This document shows positions 1-9,927 of a stretch of 64,000 bases of DNA, in pieces. The number at the start of each line of letters is the position of its first letter. The first letter of the stretch is position 1. The stretch comes from Hetaerina americana (lineage: Eukaryota; Arthropoda; Insecta; Odonata; Calopterygidae). The DNA is taken from positions 19,282,969 through 19,346,968 of the forward strand of contig JAKTNV010000004.1 in NCBI GenBank assembly GCA_022747635.1. Direction: 5' to 3'. The notes beneath the pieces were generated by a model. That model saw nothing but the letters and a program-made list of their open reading frames with translations. It did no database searches and had not been told where the DNA came from. The position numbers and the translations under genes were made by a program.

Positions 1-701
1 TAATAATTTCGATCTTATATTGAATCGTCTCTCTTCAAATGATTCCCACCCGAAATCCATGCAATGAAATCCAATCCATTATATTATTATAGGTACTATT
101 TATAGAATGAATCAGTCTTTGTTGTTGATAATAGTAAATGTAAAATAATGACGTTGTAATTGTTTAATAGCTTCTTTTATGCTTTCAACGTTTATTAGTG
201 TTTATTTCTATCCCTTGCGCAAAGCCGTCAGCAATTGATTTGCTTCTTTTTTTGTCTAGCCATCTCTGAATGACAAAAGTAAGTATAAGGAAAAACGATA
301 TTAAATGAGATACTGTGGCATCTATGATGGGTATTTCAGTTGGATAGGTATCCTTTTAAATATCAGTCGCTCTCGCATTTCTCGTAAACATTTATTTTAT
401 TCGCGAGCGAAAACCTATTAGGGGCGATCTATAAAATGATAGCAGTGGTAACTTTGGTTGGGTGTCGCAAAGTGGGTGCCGTTAAAGTTAAAGGATGTTT
501 TATCCGTATTATTTGAACCCAAGGAATGGTTAAGGATTATTAATAATTTTAATAATAAAATATTATGCCACTTGCAAATTTCTCGTGGTTTATTCCTTTT
601 TTTGTCTGTTGCTAGATATAGATTTCTCACCCGAAATGCATGCATAAAAAAGTTTGGACGTCAAAACCCTACCATCATTCAATCATGTACGAAGTTCAAG
701 T
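1..701. other. AT-rich sequence without a recognisable gene
   Basis: Small frames occur on both strands (about 75-105 codons near 420-775), but none shows a domain or a compositional break. They end or overlap where the first LINE 3' end begins. I see no gene here. Confidence 0.6.
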
Positions 702-856
702 TCATCTACATCTACACAATACCTCGGAATCCGCCGCAAAGGCGTGTGGCGGGAGTGTCAGGTCACCACCAGTAAAAGAGAACCATAAAACATGCAAAAT
801 CAACACATCCATGCAAACCTGTCCCCTTGTGGTGTGTACATTCACGCATACAAATT
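702..856 (-). mobile_element. LINE A 3' end, 5'-truncated copy 1
   Basis: Starts on the plus strand with CATCTACATCTACA. A GC-rich imperfect hairpin follows (CCGCCGCAAAGGCGTGTGGCGGG), then a TCACCACC box and a stretch rich in CATGCAAA words. The same order recurs at 857, 1781, 3824 and 4224, and the hairpin also near 58650. Where coding sequence is attached, it reads on the minus strand. So this is the 3' untranslated end of a minus-strand LINE whose tail is a short (TAGATG)n-type repeat. The copy is cut off by the next one at about 856. Confidence 0.7.
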
Positions 857-1390
857 CATCTACTCAATACCCCGGAAGCCGCTGCATGGGCGTGTATCGG
901 GGGGTGCTAGGGCACCACCCGGAATTAAGGAAAAAACCGCATGCAAAAGCCACAAATTTATGCAATCCACGAACAAAAAATGGTATGCATTCATGCAACA
1001 ACCCATGCAACCCACACACCTGCAAACACACAAAAACTACCAACTAACATACGCTTGCAAAAATACCTGATATCTTTGAAATGTGTAATTTTGTTCCGTC
1101 TAGTAAATTCAATGATTTTTAATATTTCTATAGTGCTTTCGGTTTCTTGCTATTATGATTTCTGTTGTTCGGGGTTAGAATGAGTATTTGTATCTATCTG
1201 CACTGGAATATATCTCCCTCATTTGATCTTTGTGGTCTGATCTACCTAAGTAGTGTGGGACCATTATTATTCCTTTAGAGTCATCGTTAAACTCGTTGGT
1301 CCTGAACCTTTCTAAAAGTCTAAGTCTCGCTTGTTCTTTTCGTATTTCAATTGCCTCCCAGCCTAAATCCCCTAAGAGACTGTCACATTT
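857..1390 (-). mobile_element. LINE A 3' end with reverse-transcriptase C-terminus, copy 2
   Basis: Plus-strand edge TCATCTACTC, then the family hairpin (about 875-905) and the UTR rich in CATGCAA words. From about 1390 down to 1145 on the minus strand the sequence encodes the C-terminal tail typical of CR1/jockey-type LINE polyproteins. This includes a LGDLGWEAIEIRKEQARL block and a DRYKYSF block. The usual SFFPRT motif is broken by a stop right after DRYKYSF, so the copy is dead. It is truncated at almost the same codon as copy 3, which suggests a shared breakpoint or a segmental duplication. The SINE at 1406 abuts the truncated end. Confidence 0.75.
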
Positions 1391-1405
1391 GTGTTCTTAT
1401 TATAA

Positions 1406-1694
1406 CAGTATGGTTCGCGGTAGTCCAGTGGGTAGAGTATTGGACTGCTGACCGGAGGGTCCCGGGTTCGAATCCCGGGCAAGGCACTCTGGGCACCTGC
1501 AGCTCCACCCAAGCTGAAGTGATTTTTCGGGTACCAGATCTTCCTGGGAAACCATAACCGGCACAGGGAAAGGAACTGGCCCCCCTACCCTGATGTGTGA
1601 ATTTTCACACGCCGTATAGGGCTTAGTACTGGGTGATCTCTGCCATCACCCACTAAACCGACCTTTCGGGTTGATTACTGTGTTTATGGTTTTT
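1406..1694 (+). mobile_element. tRNA-derived SINE, apparently complete
   Basis: The head carries RNA polymerase III promoter boxes: an A box TAGTCCAGTGGG at 1421-1432 and a B box GGTTCGAATCC at 1465-1475, spaced as in a tRNA. The cloverleaf is not preserved: the acceptor arms do not pair and the anticodon stem has mismatches. It is therefore a SINE rather than a tRNA gene. The tRNA-unrelated body runs to about 1690 and ends before a T-rich tract. TTATTATAA occurs immediately before (1397-1405) and after (1695-1703), a plausible 9-bp target-site duplication. The 3' half is homologous to 55298-55396, which shows a dispersed family. Confidence 0.8.
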
Positions 1695-1780
1695 TTATTA
1701 TAATAATTTTTAACGAATCCGGCGGATTTTCTCTGGACTTTTTCTAATTCTCTTTGCCAAATTTTCTCCCAAGTATAAAT

Positions 1781-2346
1781 ACATCTACATCTACTTAATA
1801 CCCCGCAAGGGCGTGTGGCGGGGGGTGTTAGGACACCACCCGTAATTTAGAAAAGAAAAAGAAAAATAACCGCATGCAATAACCACAAAATCATATATCC
1901 ACAAAAAAATGGCATACATTCATGCATGAACACTTACACCCGATACACATGCAAACAGTCAATCTACATCTTAAATACACATGCACCTGGAAGTATACCT
2001 AACAGCTTTGCAGTGTTTAACTTTGCTCCGACTTGTAAATTCAATGTTTTCAATATTTCTAAAGTGACTTCGGTTTCTTACTATTATGATTTCTGATTGT
2101 TCGGGGAAAGAATGAGTATTTGTACCGATCTGTCCTGGAATCTATCTGCCTTAGTTTATCTTTGTGGTCTGATCTAACTAAGTAGTGTGGGGCCATTATA
2201 ATACCTTTAGAGTCATCGTTAAACTCGTTGGTCCTGAACCTTTCTAAAAGTCTAAGCCTCGCTTGTTCTCTGCGCACTTCAAGTGGTTCCCAGCCTAATT
2301 CCCCTAAGAAACCTGTCACAATTATACATTTACTATCAACTAACAA
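1781..2346 (-). mobile_element. LINE A 3' end with reverse-transcriptase C-terminus, copy 3
   Basis: Plus-strand edge ACATCTACATCTAC at 1781, then the hairpin and UTR words shared with the other copies. From 2346 down to 2059 the minus strand has an open frame of 95 codons. It shows LGELGWEPLEVRREQARLRL, then TDRYKYSFFPRTIRNHN, then a stop. This is the conserved C-terminal segment downstream of the reverse transcriptase in CR1/jockey-like LINEs, where the motif is usually followed by a tryptophan-containing segment. Everything upstream (endonuclease, RT core) is missing. The reading frame is better preserved than in copy 2. Confidence 0.75.
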
Positions 2347-2348
2347 TG

Positions 2349-2448
2349 ATTCTGCGTGTGGTTTTGTTCCCTTTTACTGGTGGTGATCAAACTCCCCCCC
2401 CCCCCGCTACAAGCCCTTTAGGCGACTTGCGAGGTGTTACGTAGATGA
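2349..2448 (+). mobile_element. LINE A 3' end in the opposite orientation
   Basis: The reverse complement of this segment matches the family order: (TCTAC) edge at 2448, hairpin with a G-rich arm (here a run of about a dozen C, 2394-2405), a TCACCACCAG box and GGGAACAAAACCACAC. It therefore points the other way from its neighbours and abuts copy 3 head to head. Confidence 0.6.
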
Positions 2449-3823
2449 AACAATTGTACTTTAGAATGTAGTATACGTGTATCCAATAACGTGCAAGCTA
2501 GTTTCTCATGGACACAAATATATGGAAAGAAAAATGGACAAAGCCGTGCCTGTTTAATAAGTTTTCCTCCCTAGTCACTTCTCTGTATAACTTGCTCTTC
2601 CTCGCGATGGCATTTATGATGGCTCGGTGTGTGCGTTAGGTGCTTCCTGGCGGGCCCCTTTTACCCGTGCCCCTTACCTGTCCGAGCCTGCCCATCTCTC
2701 TCTCGGGACGGCGGTAAAAAAATACCTTTTGACTCACGCTGAAATGTGACTCAAAGGGAGAGAGAGCGCCACACTCTCCTTGAAGTGACTCATCCCCCAT
2801 TTGAAACTCGTTTGACCAGTTTCATTGTCGAATAGACCCCCCTCTTGTCCCCCAAACCCCGTGTGATCGCTTGTTTTTCAGTGATAGGTATATTTTTAAC
2901 ATTCCACTCCTCTCCACCACTTTGCAGGTGAGTGTGGCCGATCGCAATAATATCCCGTCTCCCCGCCCCTCTGATCCCGAGCGGCCTCCTGCCTGTCTCC
3001 CCACCGCTCTTCACCGTTGCCGCTTTCTGGCTCCGGTGGCAGTGTTCTGTCACGCCGCTGGAGAGAGTAATTATGTTATGGCCAGCGCCAAAGGAGTCGT
3101 TCCTTTCCGATGCATTCCGAGAAAAATGCTTCCTGCGTCTCTTTCGAGCCTGTCGCGGTTCGCAAGAAAAGGCCCAGGGAATATGTAGAAATATATTTTA
3201 CGGCTTTGCATTATTTGGGTGCGGCATGTAATGGTTTGCAGATAAGCACGATATCGCGTTGCGTCATGAAATATCCAACCTAATCGGTTCATCGTAAATT
3301 TGAGCTGCGGATATTTCATTCCCGTAATCGATTTTAGCTTTTGCGTACTAAAATAAAGTCGTATTGAAAATATGAGATAAGTATGATGTTGATATCTGTA
3401 TGTTGAAGCTCTTTAAATATTCAGTTATATCGCCCTGCGATGTTCCAAGTGCGCGTGTATTGGACAGTCCCAGGAAAATGGAAGAACGCCCACTCCCAAT
3501 TTTTGCGTAATGACTCCCATGGGCACCGTTCATCACGCCCTAGTCATACCGGGAATTGATTGCTTTATTTTTTCCGATTAGGATTTTGCTTCATAGCTAT
3601 CATCGATGTATGTTTCCTGAGTTAATCAGAATCTGCCATGGAACTCGTTTTTGTTGTCAGAGCACCTCATATTATAAAATTGATCAGGTAAAGTATGAGT
3701 GACGTACACCGTCGCTTGACTCAGATTGGATAATGAGATTGCTCTAGTAAGGACGACTTCACTGTTTTCACTTTTCCATCTCGGATATCGATCTAAAATT
3801 TACTCCGTAAGACAAGACGAGGG
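2449..3823. other. Intergenic; GC-rich patch about 2620-3130
   Basis: The segment 2452-2501 matches 4022-4072, including TCCAATAACGTGCAAGCTAG, so it is part of a repeat. The patch 2620-3130 is GC-rich and gives overlapping frames of 60-105 codons on both strands without a recognisable domain. I do not call them genes. The rest is plain AT-rich sequence. Confidence 0.5.
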
Positions 3824-4072
3824 TCTACATCTACATAATACCCCGTAAGCCGCCGCAAGGGCGTGTGGCGGGGGATGTTAGGTCACCGCCCGTAAAAAGG
3901 AACATAACCACATGCAAGTAAACACATACATGCAAAACTATTGCCACTATGGCGTATACATTCTTACAAGAATCCTTTCATTCTACACGCATGCAATTAC
4001 ATGTACTATTATCTGTAAAATAATTGCACCTTAGGATGCAGTAAGAAATTTATCCAATAACGTGCAAGCTAG
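3824..4072 (-). mobile_element. LINE A 3' end, copy 4
   Basis: Plus-strand TCTACATCTACATAATACCCC opens the copy at 3824. It has the best-preserved family hairpin (CCGCCGCAAGGGCGTGTGGCGG) followed by TCACCGCCCGTAA and the CATGCAA-rich UTR. There is no coding part. The upstream edge (4022-4072) carries the segment also seen at 2452-2501. Confidence 0.7.
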
Positions 4073-4223
4073 AATTTGAAAAGTAGGAAGGCGAAACTCC
4101 ACTACCAAATGGACATGCAACGGTCTCCTCCCCAAGGACACAGGTAGGGAATGTGACCCAACGCTGCAGATAGCGGGAGGGTCCCCCCACGGAGAGAGAC
4201 GAGAACGGAAGGAAAAACTTAAG

Positions 4224-4430
4224 TCTACATCTACTAAATACCCCGAAAGCCGCCGTAAGGGCGTGTGGGGGGGGGGGGTGTTAGAAAACCCCCCGTAATT
4301 AAGAAGGAAAAAAACCGCATGCAAAAGCCACAAATTTATACTATCCACAAACAAAACATGGTTTACATTCATGGAAGAACACTTATACCTCGCACGCATG
4401 CAAACACTCAAACTGTCTCAAACTTAACAA
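4224..4430 (-). mobile_element. LINE A 3' end, copy 5
   Basis: Plus-strand TCTACATCTACTAAATACCCC at 4224 is followed by the family hairpin, here expanded to a long G run (about 4267-4278). Then come CCCCCCGTAATTAAG and the UTR words CGCATGCAAAAGCCACAAATTTAT shared with copy 2. Only the 3' untranslated end is present. Confidence 0.7.
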
Positions 4431-5662
4431 AAGAACAGGCAGAGCAAACAATACTGTAAAGAGTACTGAATTATTTAAAGGCATCCTAATGAGGTCATGT
4501 GAAAAGAAATTGTGTTGAAAAAAAAAACACACGAGGTTAGTGAAAGTGCATGCAATTGAGTAGAACTAATTATTCCCAAGACGTTGACGGTGGCAAGTGG
4601 AATTTTTGCTATCTAAAACCGTGTAGTTGCTATCCCGTATTGTCCGTGGGAAGGAGGAGTCCGTGAGTCTGCTAGTTCTTGCATCTATTTCCCGAATTTT
4701 ATATACACGATGGCAGGGAGTGTTAAGTCACCAGCCATCCGTAGTGTTATTCGTTATTTTAGCCGTTTGTGAGGATATCGATACGTTAAGCACCCAGTTT
4801 AATCAACCGTGCGCCGCAGTGATACCAGTTCGGTAAAGCATAAGGTATCCAGAGTCACCCGGTTAGGTGTCAGGGACACTTAGTTGTAATCGAACACTTT
4901 ACTCACAAGGCTGTCACATTTCAAGCGTACGTAAATCTAATAATTTCCTGTGATGAATTGAAGTCAAGATGATAAAATAGTCTACTGCCCCATGTGACCT
5001 ATCCCCTGAGCCTAGGAGGACGGAACCCTCGGATGCCGGGTTCTAATTCAATTGATGCCACTGAAAACTCCCAACTTGACCGTAGCTCTGTACCTTTTTG
5101 GATTTTTTTGGAAAACCGGATAAGGAACTGCCTGTTCGCTTTGGGCACGTAAATTCTACACGCCTTAATGACTAATACGATGTAAACTTTACTTTCACCA
5201 ATTAAAACGACCCTCAGAAGGGGAAGACCCTGCATAGTGAATTTTATTAAAATTTGAATGGGGTATATTGATGTTAATGTGTTAAAATAATTATTGTCTC
5301 TTCAGCTGGCGTCGTGATGATGAAAGATCCATGTTGAAAAAAAAGAGACTTTTCGTGTGAACTATGAGGAATCATTCAATTTGGTTAGGAACTTGATCAT
5401 CTTTCTCATTAAATTCTCGCTCCCCAGTGAAATGTTTTATTTCTTATTAAGCTCTTGTTCATTGCAGAAATAATGCCTTTAAAATCACAGGCATACTTTA
5501 CAACGAATCAAGATATATATTTATTGGAATGTTACATGCCATGGCTCATCAAATGTTGTTAAGATTCTGGGCCAGCTACAATTTCCACTATAATGGTGTT
5601 TGTGCCCTGTATCTCGTTTTTCTGTCCTCCAAATAGGTTGCTACATATTGTTTAAGTGCTTA
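4431..5662. other. No gene seen
   Basis: A weak match to the LINE A hairpin region (GGCAGGGAGTGTTAAGTCACCAGCC, near 4710-4735) may be a very old copy. A GGTTCTAATTC-like word near 5039 is too degenerate to call a B box. Nothing else is recognisable. Confidence 0.5.
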
Positions 5663-6223
5663 CAGGGTTCGTCCGGAAAATAAGTGTACTGAGCTCAGGA
5701 AAAACAATTTATTGCACTTTTACATATCTTAAGCTAATATTCCTCAAAATAGGACCCTTGTGAGTCAATACACTTGTTCGAGCGGCGTTCCCATTTCTGG
5801 AACGCTCCCGCGAAGGCATCAGCGGGAACCTCTCGAAGACACGTCGTCACGGCCTCTTTGACGGCGTCCAAAGTCCCGTATCGCGTTCCTTTCAAACTCC
5901 TCTTTATCTTCGGGAACAGAAAGAAGTCCGGTGGTGCCAAGTCCGGGCTGTAGGGCGGGTGCGGCAGCGTTGCCACGCCGTGCTTGGCCAAGAAGTCCGA
6001 CACGACAAGCGCGGTGTGAGACGGCGCATTGTCGTGATGCAGCCGCAAGATGTTTTTGATCGTTGGCCGGACGCGGGCGACTCGTTTTCGAAGCCTGTCG
6101 AGCACTTGGACGTAAAATGCAGCATTTACAGTTTGTCGTTCAGGTACAATTTCGTAGTGGGCGACTCCCCTTTTGTCAAAATTTTGGAAAAAATCAGTAC
6201 ACTTATTTTCCGGACGAACCCTG
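5663..6223 (-). mobile_element. Non-autonomous mariner, internal deletion derivative
   Basis: Termini CAGGGTTCGTCCGGAAAATA and its inverted copy are flanked by TA on both sides (5661-5662 and 6224-6225). Bases 5663-6181 match 36466-36984 with three substitutions that I count by eye (5779, 6150, 6161). About 760 bp of the parent is then missing, and a 4-base TTTT filler joins to the other end. The remaining minus-strand frame (6180 to 5734) encodes the C-terminal third of the transposase. It has HHDNAPSH and YSPDLAPPDFFLF but lacks the helix-turn-helix and the first catalytic Asp, so it cannot be active. With intact ends it could be moved in trans by the 36.5 kb element. Confidence 0.93.
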
Positions 6224-7381
6224 TACTTGCATTGATCTAAAATATTCAAGTAAGAAAGAAATTTTAGTACAGAGCCTAGAATGTTCACCACTTTTAAGTA
6301 GGTAAACACGTACGATATATACGAGTGATGTTACTTATATTCCGCAGACTTAGATGTGCTGGTCTTTCTCCGCAGGTTTTAATCTTGTCCTTGTCATTTC
6401 CTTGGGATTGGTTGTTAATACTCGTAATATCTTGTATCCGCAATAACCTTTCTTGCTTATGAGCCTATGATTACCTTCGTGATAAGTTTTAACCGTTAAG
6501 TCAGGCTTCTATGTGTAGGAGAAGACCTTGGCGAGTAGAGAAACGTCGAAAGCAGTTTTTCATGGTCATGCTTAAAGGCTAGCATTTATTTATTCGGTAA
6601 TTTTCAATCATACTCTTTCATTGCTGAAGTTTGCTAGACTTTTTCCTTCCCATTCTTCCTGCTCAGTGAAGTAATTTGGTGGACTGATTGCGTGGAATTT
6701 CTGTTGAGCGGAATATCCATTAAGCGTTGATGTAACGGCGAAACAATATTTATCCCCACCTCCACAAACTCTCTCTGATAACCTAACCTTCATCACTGGG
6801 TCATTAGTCATTCCTTAGTTACTCTAATTAATCACATGCTAATTATTAGTCATAATAGTGATCAACACTAATTCATTCATGCCCTACGTAATGGGATCTC
6901 GTATTGTTGAGTCTGAGAGTTGAAGAATTCGATAGCCTATTCATTTCATCTGCACTCATAACTGAAGTCGACTTCTTTGTTTTAAATAATACGTAATTAA
7001 TCGGTCCTTTCAGTCATGCATATGCATTGGCCCTCGATTTAGTGGGTCTCGGTATTGTCGAGGTTGGAATCTTTGTTGAATAAGCTCCTTCACTTCGACC
7101 TCCCTTCGACCGAACTTCTTTATTTTGCTTTCGTTTTTGCTCCTGGTCACAATGAGTCATGATTTTATTCCTCGAAGTAATTACGGACACACTCGGAAAT
7201 GGTAGACATTTTGTTTCCACTCCGTCGTTTATTGTTTTCAAATACAATTCCAACCACGGCCTCATGCCCAAGCGGCGAAAAAAGTGCGGTGAGTCATAAT
7301 GGTGTAGAGCGCGATCGCGCGATAAGTGCATTGTCATTTGGTTCGCCTTTTCCGCGTTCCCCCACCCTGGCGCCATCGCCT
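6224..7381. other. No gene seen; GC-rich stretch begins near 7290
   Basis: AT-rich sequence with short chance frames on both strands. From about 7290 to 7480 it becomes richer in GC and CpG (GCGCGATCGCGCG around 7309-7321), leading into the X-box-like site. Confidence 0.5.
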
Positions 7382-7395
7382 GTCACCATAGCAAC
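7382..7395. promoter_or_regulatory. X-box-like (RFX-type) site
   Basis: GTCACCATAGCAAC fits the imperfect inverted-repeat consensus of RFX-family X-boxes (GTnnCC-AT-RGnAAC). It lies inside a short CpG-rich stretch (7290-7480), which is compatible with a promoter. No start codon or exon nearby can be supported, so the role is inferred from the motif alone. Confidence 0.35.
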
Positions 7396-9927
7396 CCCCA
7401 CCCATGCCACAGTCAATGCGCGAGCTAACCTTCTAGAACTACATCCACCCGCTCAGGCAATCGACCGGACGATAGATAGACCTTGAGCGTCAATTTGCAC
7501 GATTTTTTAGAAACAAGTCGAGCAATAGTCTCTTCCGCTCAACGGCAACATTTTTTTCTCTTCGTAAACGCTGTCAGTGGTATCGTACGTAATTTATCCC
7601 CAAGAGTAAATTTGATGAAGTTTTTATAGTATTAGTTATCCATTTCAAATATTGCTCCACATTCATATGAAGTTGGAGAACAATTAGAGAGGTCTTTTCA
7701 TTATCGATGGCCTTTGAGTAGGTCCCACTCTCGTATCCTATTTCTAAGCTATTGTTTTAGAGTGAGCAAATTAGTTGTTTCTAGATTTTTTATATTTTTT
7801 CTTTAATTTATAATTATTTAGAACTTAGATGATTGAAAAATAATGCAAAAAATGCAATACAGTAGAATTGAAAGTAAAAAATTATGAGTAAGTTTAAGCC
7901 TTTGATTATATCTGTATTTGTAAACGCAGCTTCAGTAGTTTGAGGATATTGTCAGTGAAATAAATATCTAACCGATCATTAATTAATATTTAATATTCCG
8001 TGATCTAATGATTTGCCAAATCAACGATTTGCAAAAAATGATTAAGATAAATAGGGGAAGATTTGGAATCCTATTCCCTGTGCCGAAATGCTCGTGCACT
8101 ATCTTTGCCAGCACTGAAAATTATTTTGTATGCATAAATAATCTTGATCTCTGGAATGCTCGAGCCTATTGTTCGTCCACTCGATCCTTGCCTTGTCCTA
8201 AATGTGTATACATTAAAAAAAAATGGGCAATTCGGTTGTTGATCTTACCTTTTATCGGGAAAAGTAACCGGCAGGGGATATAAGCGAAAAAAAGTGAAGA
8301 AATAAAACCCCCTTTCGTCGTTTCTTCACTCCATTTTGTCCCCCCACTGGGGATATCCACTGTATGAACACTATGCACGCTGGTGATCGTTATTTTGTGT
8401 ATTTATTTGTATTTGATTCTTCCCTAAAATAATTTATTTAAAGAAAATACTCTATTTGACTTGAATGCAGAAATTCTGTGACATTTTGTTTCGCTCGCGC
8501 GTTATATTTCTCTTCTTATACCCATGGTAGTGATCCAATGGTTGCGCATAATCCCCTTCCACCCATTATATCATTTCAAGTGTTGGGAATGCCGTTGCAG
8601 CATGATCAAATTCATCGCCTAGGCTACGTTATCGAATCCTTATTTTTCAGTAGAGGTGGTTATTGAGATTTGAGAGGCACATTGACCGTCAATCCATGAT
8701 AATTTAATCTCGAATGCATGTTAAGAGCGAACTCGTCTCAATTAACGAGATAGCCAGCGCTGAAGCTAATTATAAACCTTTAAAAGGGGGAATCGTAATG
8801 GACTACGGAATATTTCTCAGAAAACAGGTTTTCCATACGAGGCAAGTTTTAATAATGTTCCAGTAAATGGTTTTGAGACATGAAGTAATACATGCATGTC
8901 GAACTGAATCTATTTCCATTCAGTACTTTTAGTTTTATACCTTAGTCCAAAAAAGTATAAGTAACTTAAAAGGGAAATTGTTTTTGTATCACATATGCTG
9001 TTTCAACGACAAGCCCAAACCACAGTCACTTAGAAAATAATTTTTTTGAAATTTAATTTCCTTCTTATCTCATCCAAATGCTTTACTTTTATAAATAAGG
9101 TCACCACGCTGAATGATTTTAGCACTCGTGTCTCAATTCCTTATCAGAAGGACTTACTTGAGTATTATCAGTATATATTACATTCCCAATGTTTTCCGAT
9201 TTGACAGCTTTCCGGCTTATGCAGATTCAAATATTCCACAGTTTTCATTGTAGTATTATGCAATTATGATATCTGTGTTTCAATTTAAGGTGATATTTTT
9301 CTGACAGCTACATCGAAATTTCATTCCCATTAAGAAAGATCTAGTAAAACACGAAGATTAACTGCCTACAAGTTTTGAATACTTCATTTCCCATGCTAGT
9401 GGAGAGAGATGATGATGATAATGTACCTGTATCCCGTTCAAAAAACTTCGTAAATTCTAAAACTTAATCTCAAAGAGAACCTTGAAATTTCAGACTGAAC
9501 CCGTGCTAAAAGTTGTGTCCCAGCTCTCGAAAGAACTCGCATAGGAACGCTTGGTTCTTAAATTCCACTCCTAACACCCAGCGTTCGCAAGCGCTTTCAT
9601 TTCCATTCAGGAAGTCTTCGAGCCTTTGATTTGCCTTTTCCATACTCATCGCTTATTCCATGACGTCACCCCGTGAATGTGGCCTTCTCCTATGTCGCGA
9701 CGTGGACTACCCAGAATTGACTCAGTCTCCCTTTCGGAGATGGTTCGAGTTGAGAATGAAACTCTCGCACGAATGTGTGTAATCGAGGGGTGCGTCATTT
9801 TGGTCGATCGGATCTCCGTTTCCTTATTCCGATTTTCGCATCTCGGCTCCCTTGCTGCTGGATAATAAACTGTGAGGAATACACGTATTCGGCTAAAGTT
9901 ACTAATTTATGCTGCTTCAATAGAATA
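7396..9927. other. No gene seen
   Basis: AT-rich. The frames at 8008-8283, 8478-8666 and 9677-9865 are short, lack domains and show no splice context that I trust. Confidence 0.5.

Noticed and set aside
1411..1480. tRNA gene
   Set aside because: A and B boxes are good, but the acceptor arms do not pair and the anticodon stem is mismatched. The sequence continues into a repeat body with a target duplication, so it is a SINE.
4700..4740. Additional LINE A 3' end
   Set aside because: Only the hairpin's second arm and a TCACCAGCC word are similar and the (TCTACA)n edge is missing; too weak to annotate.
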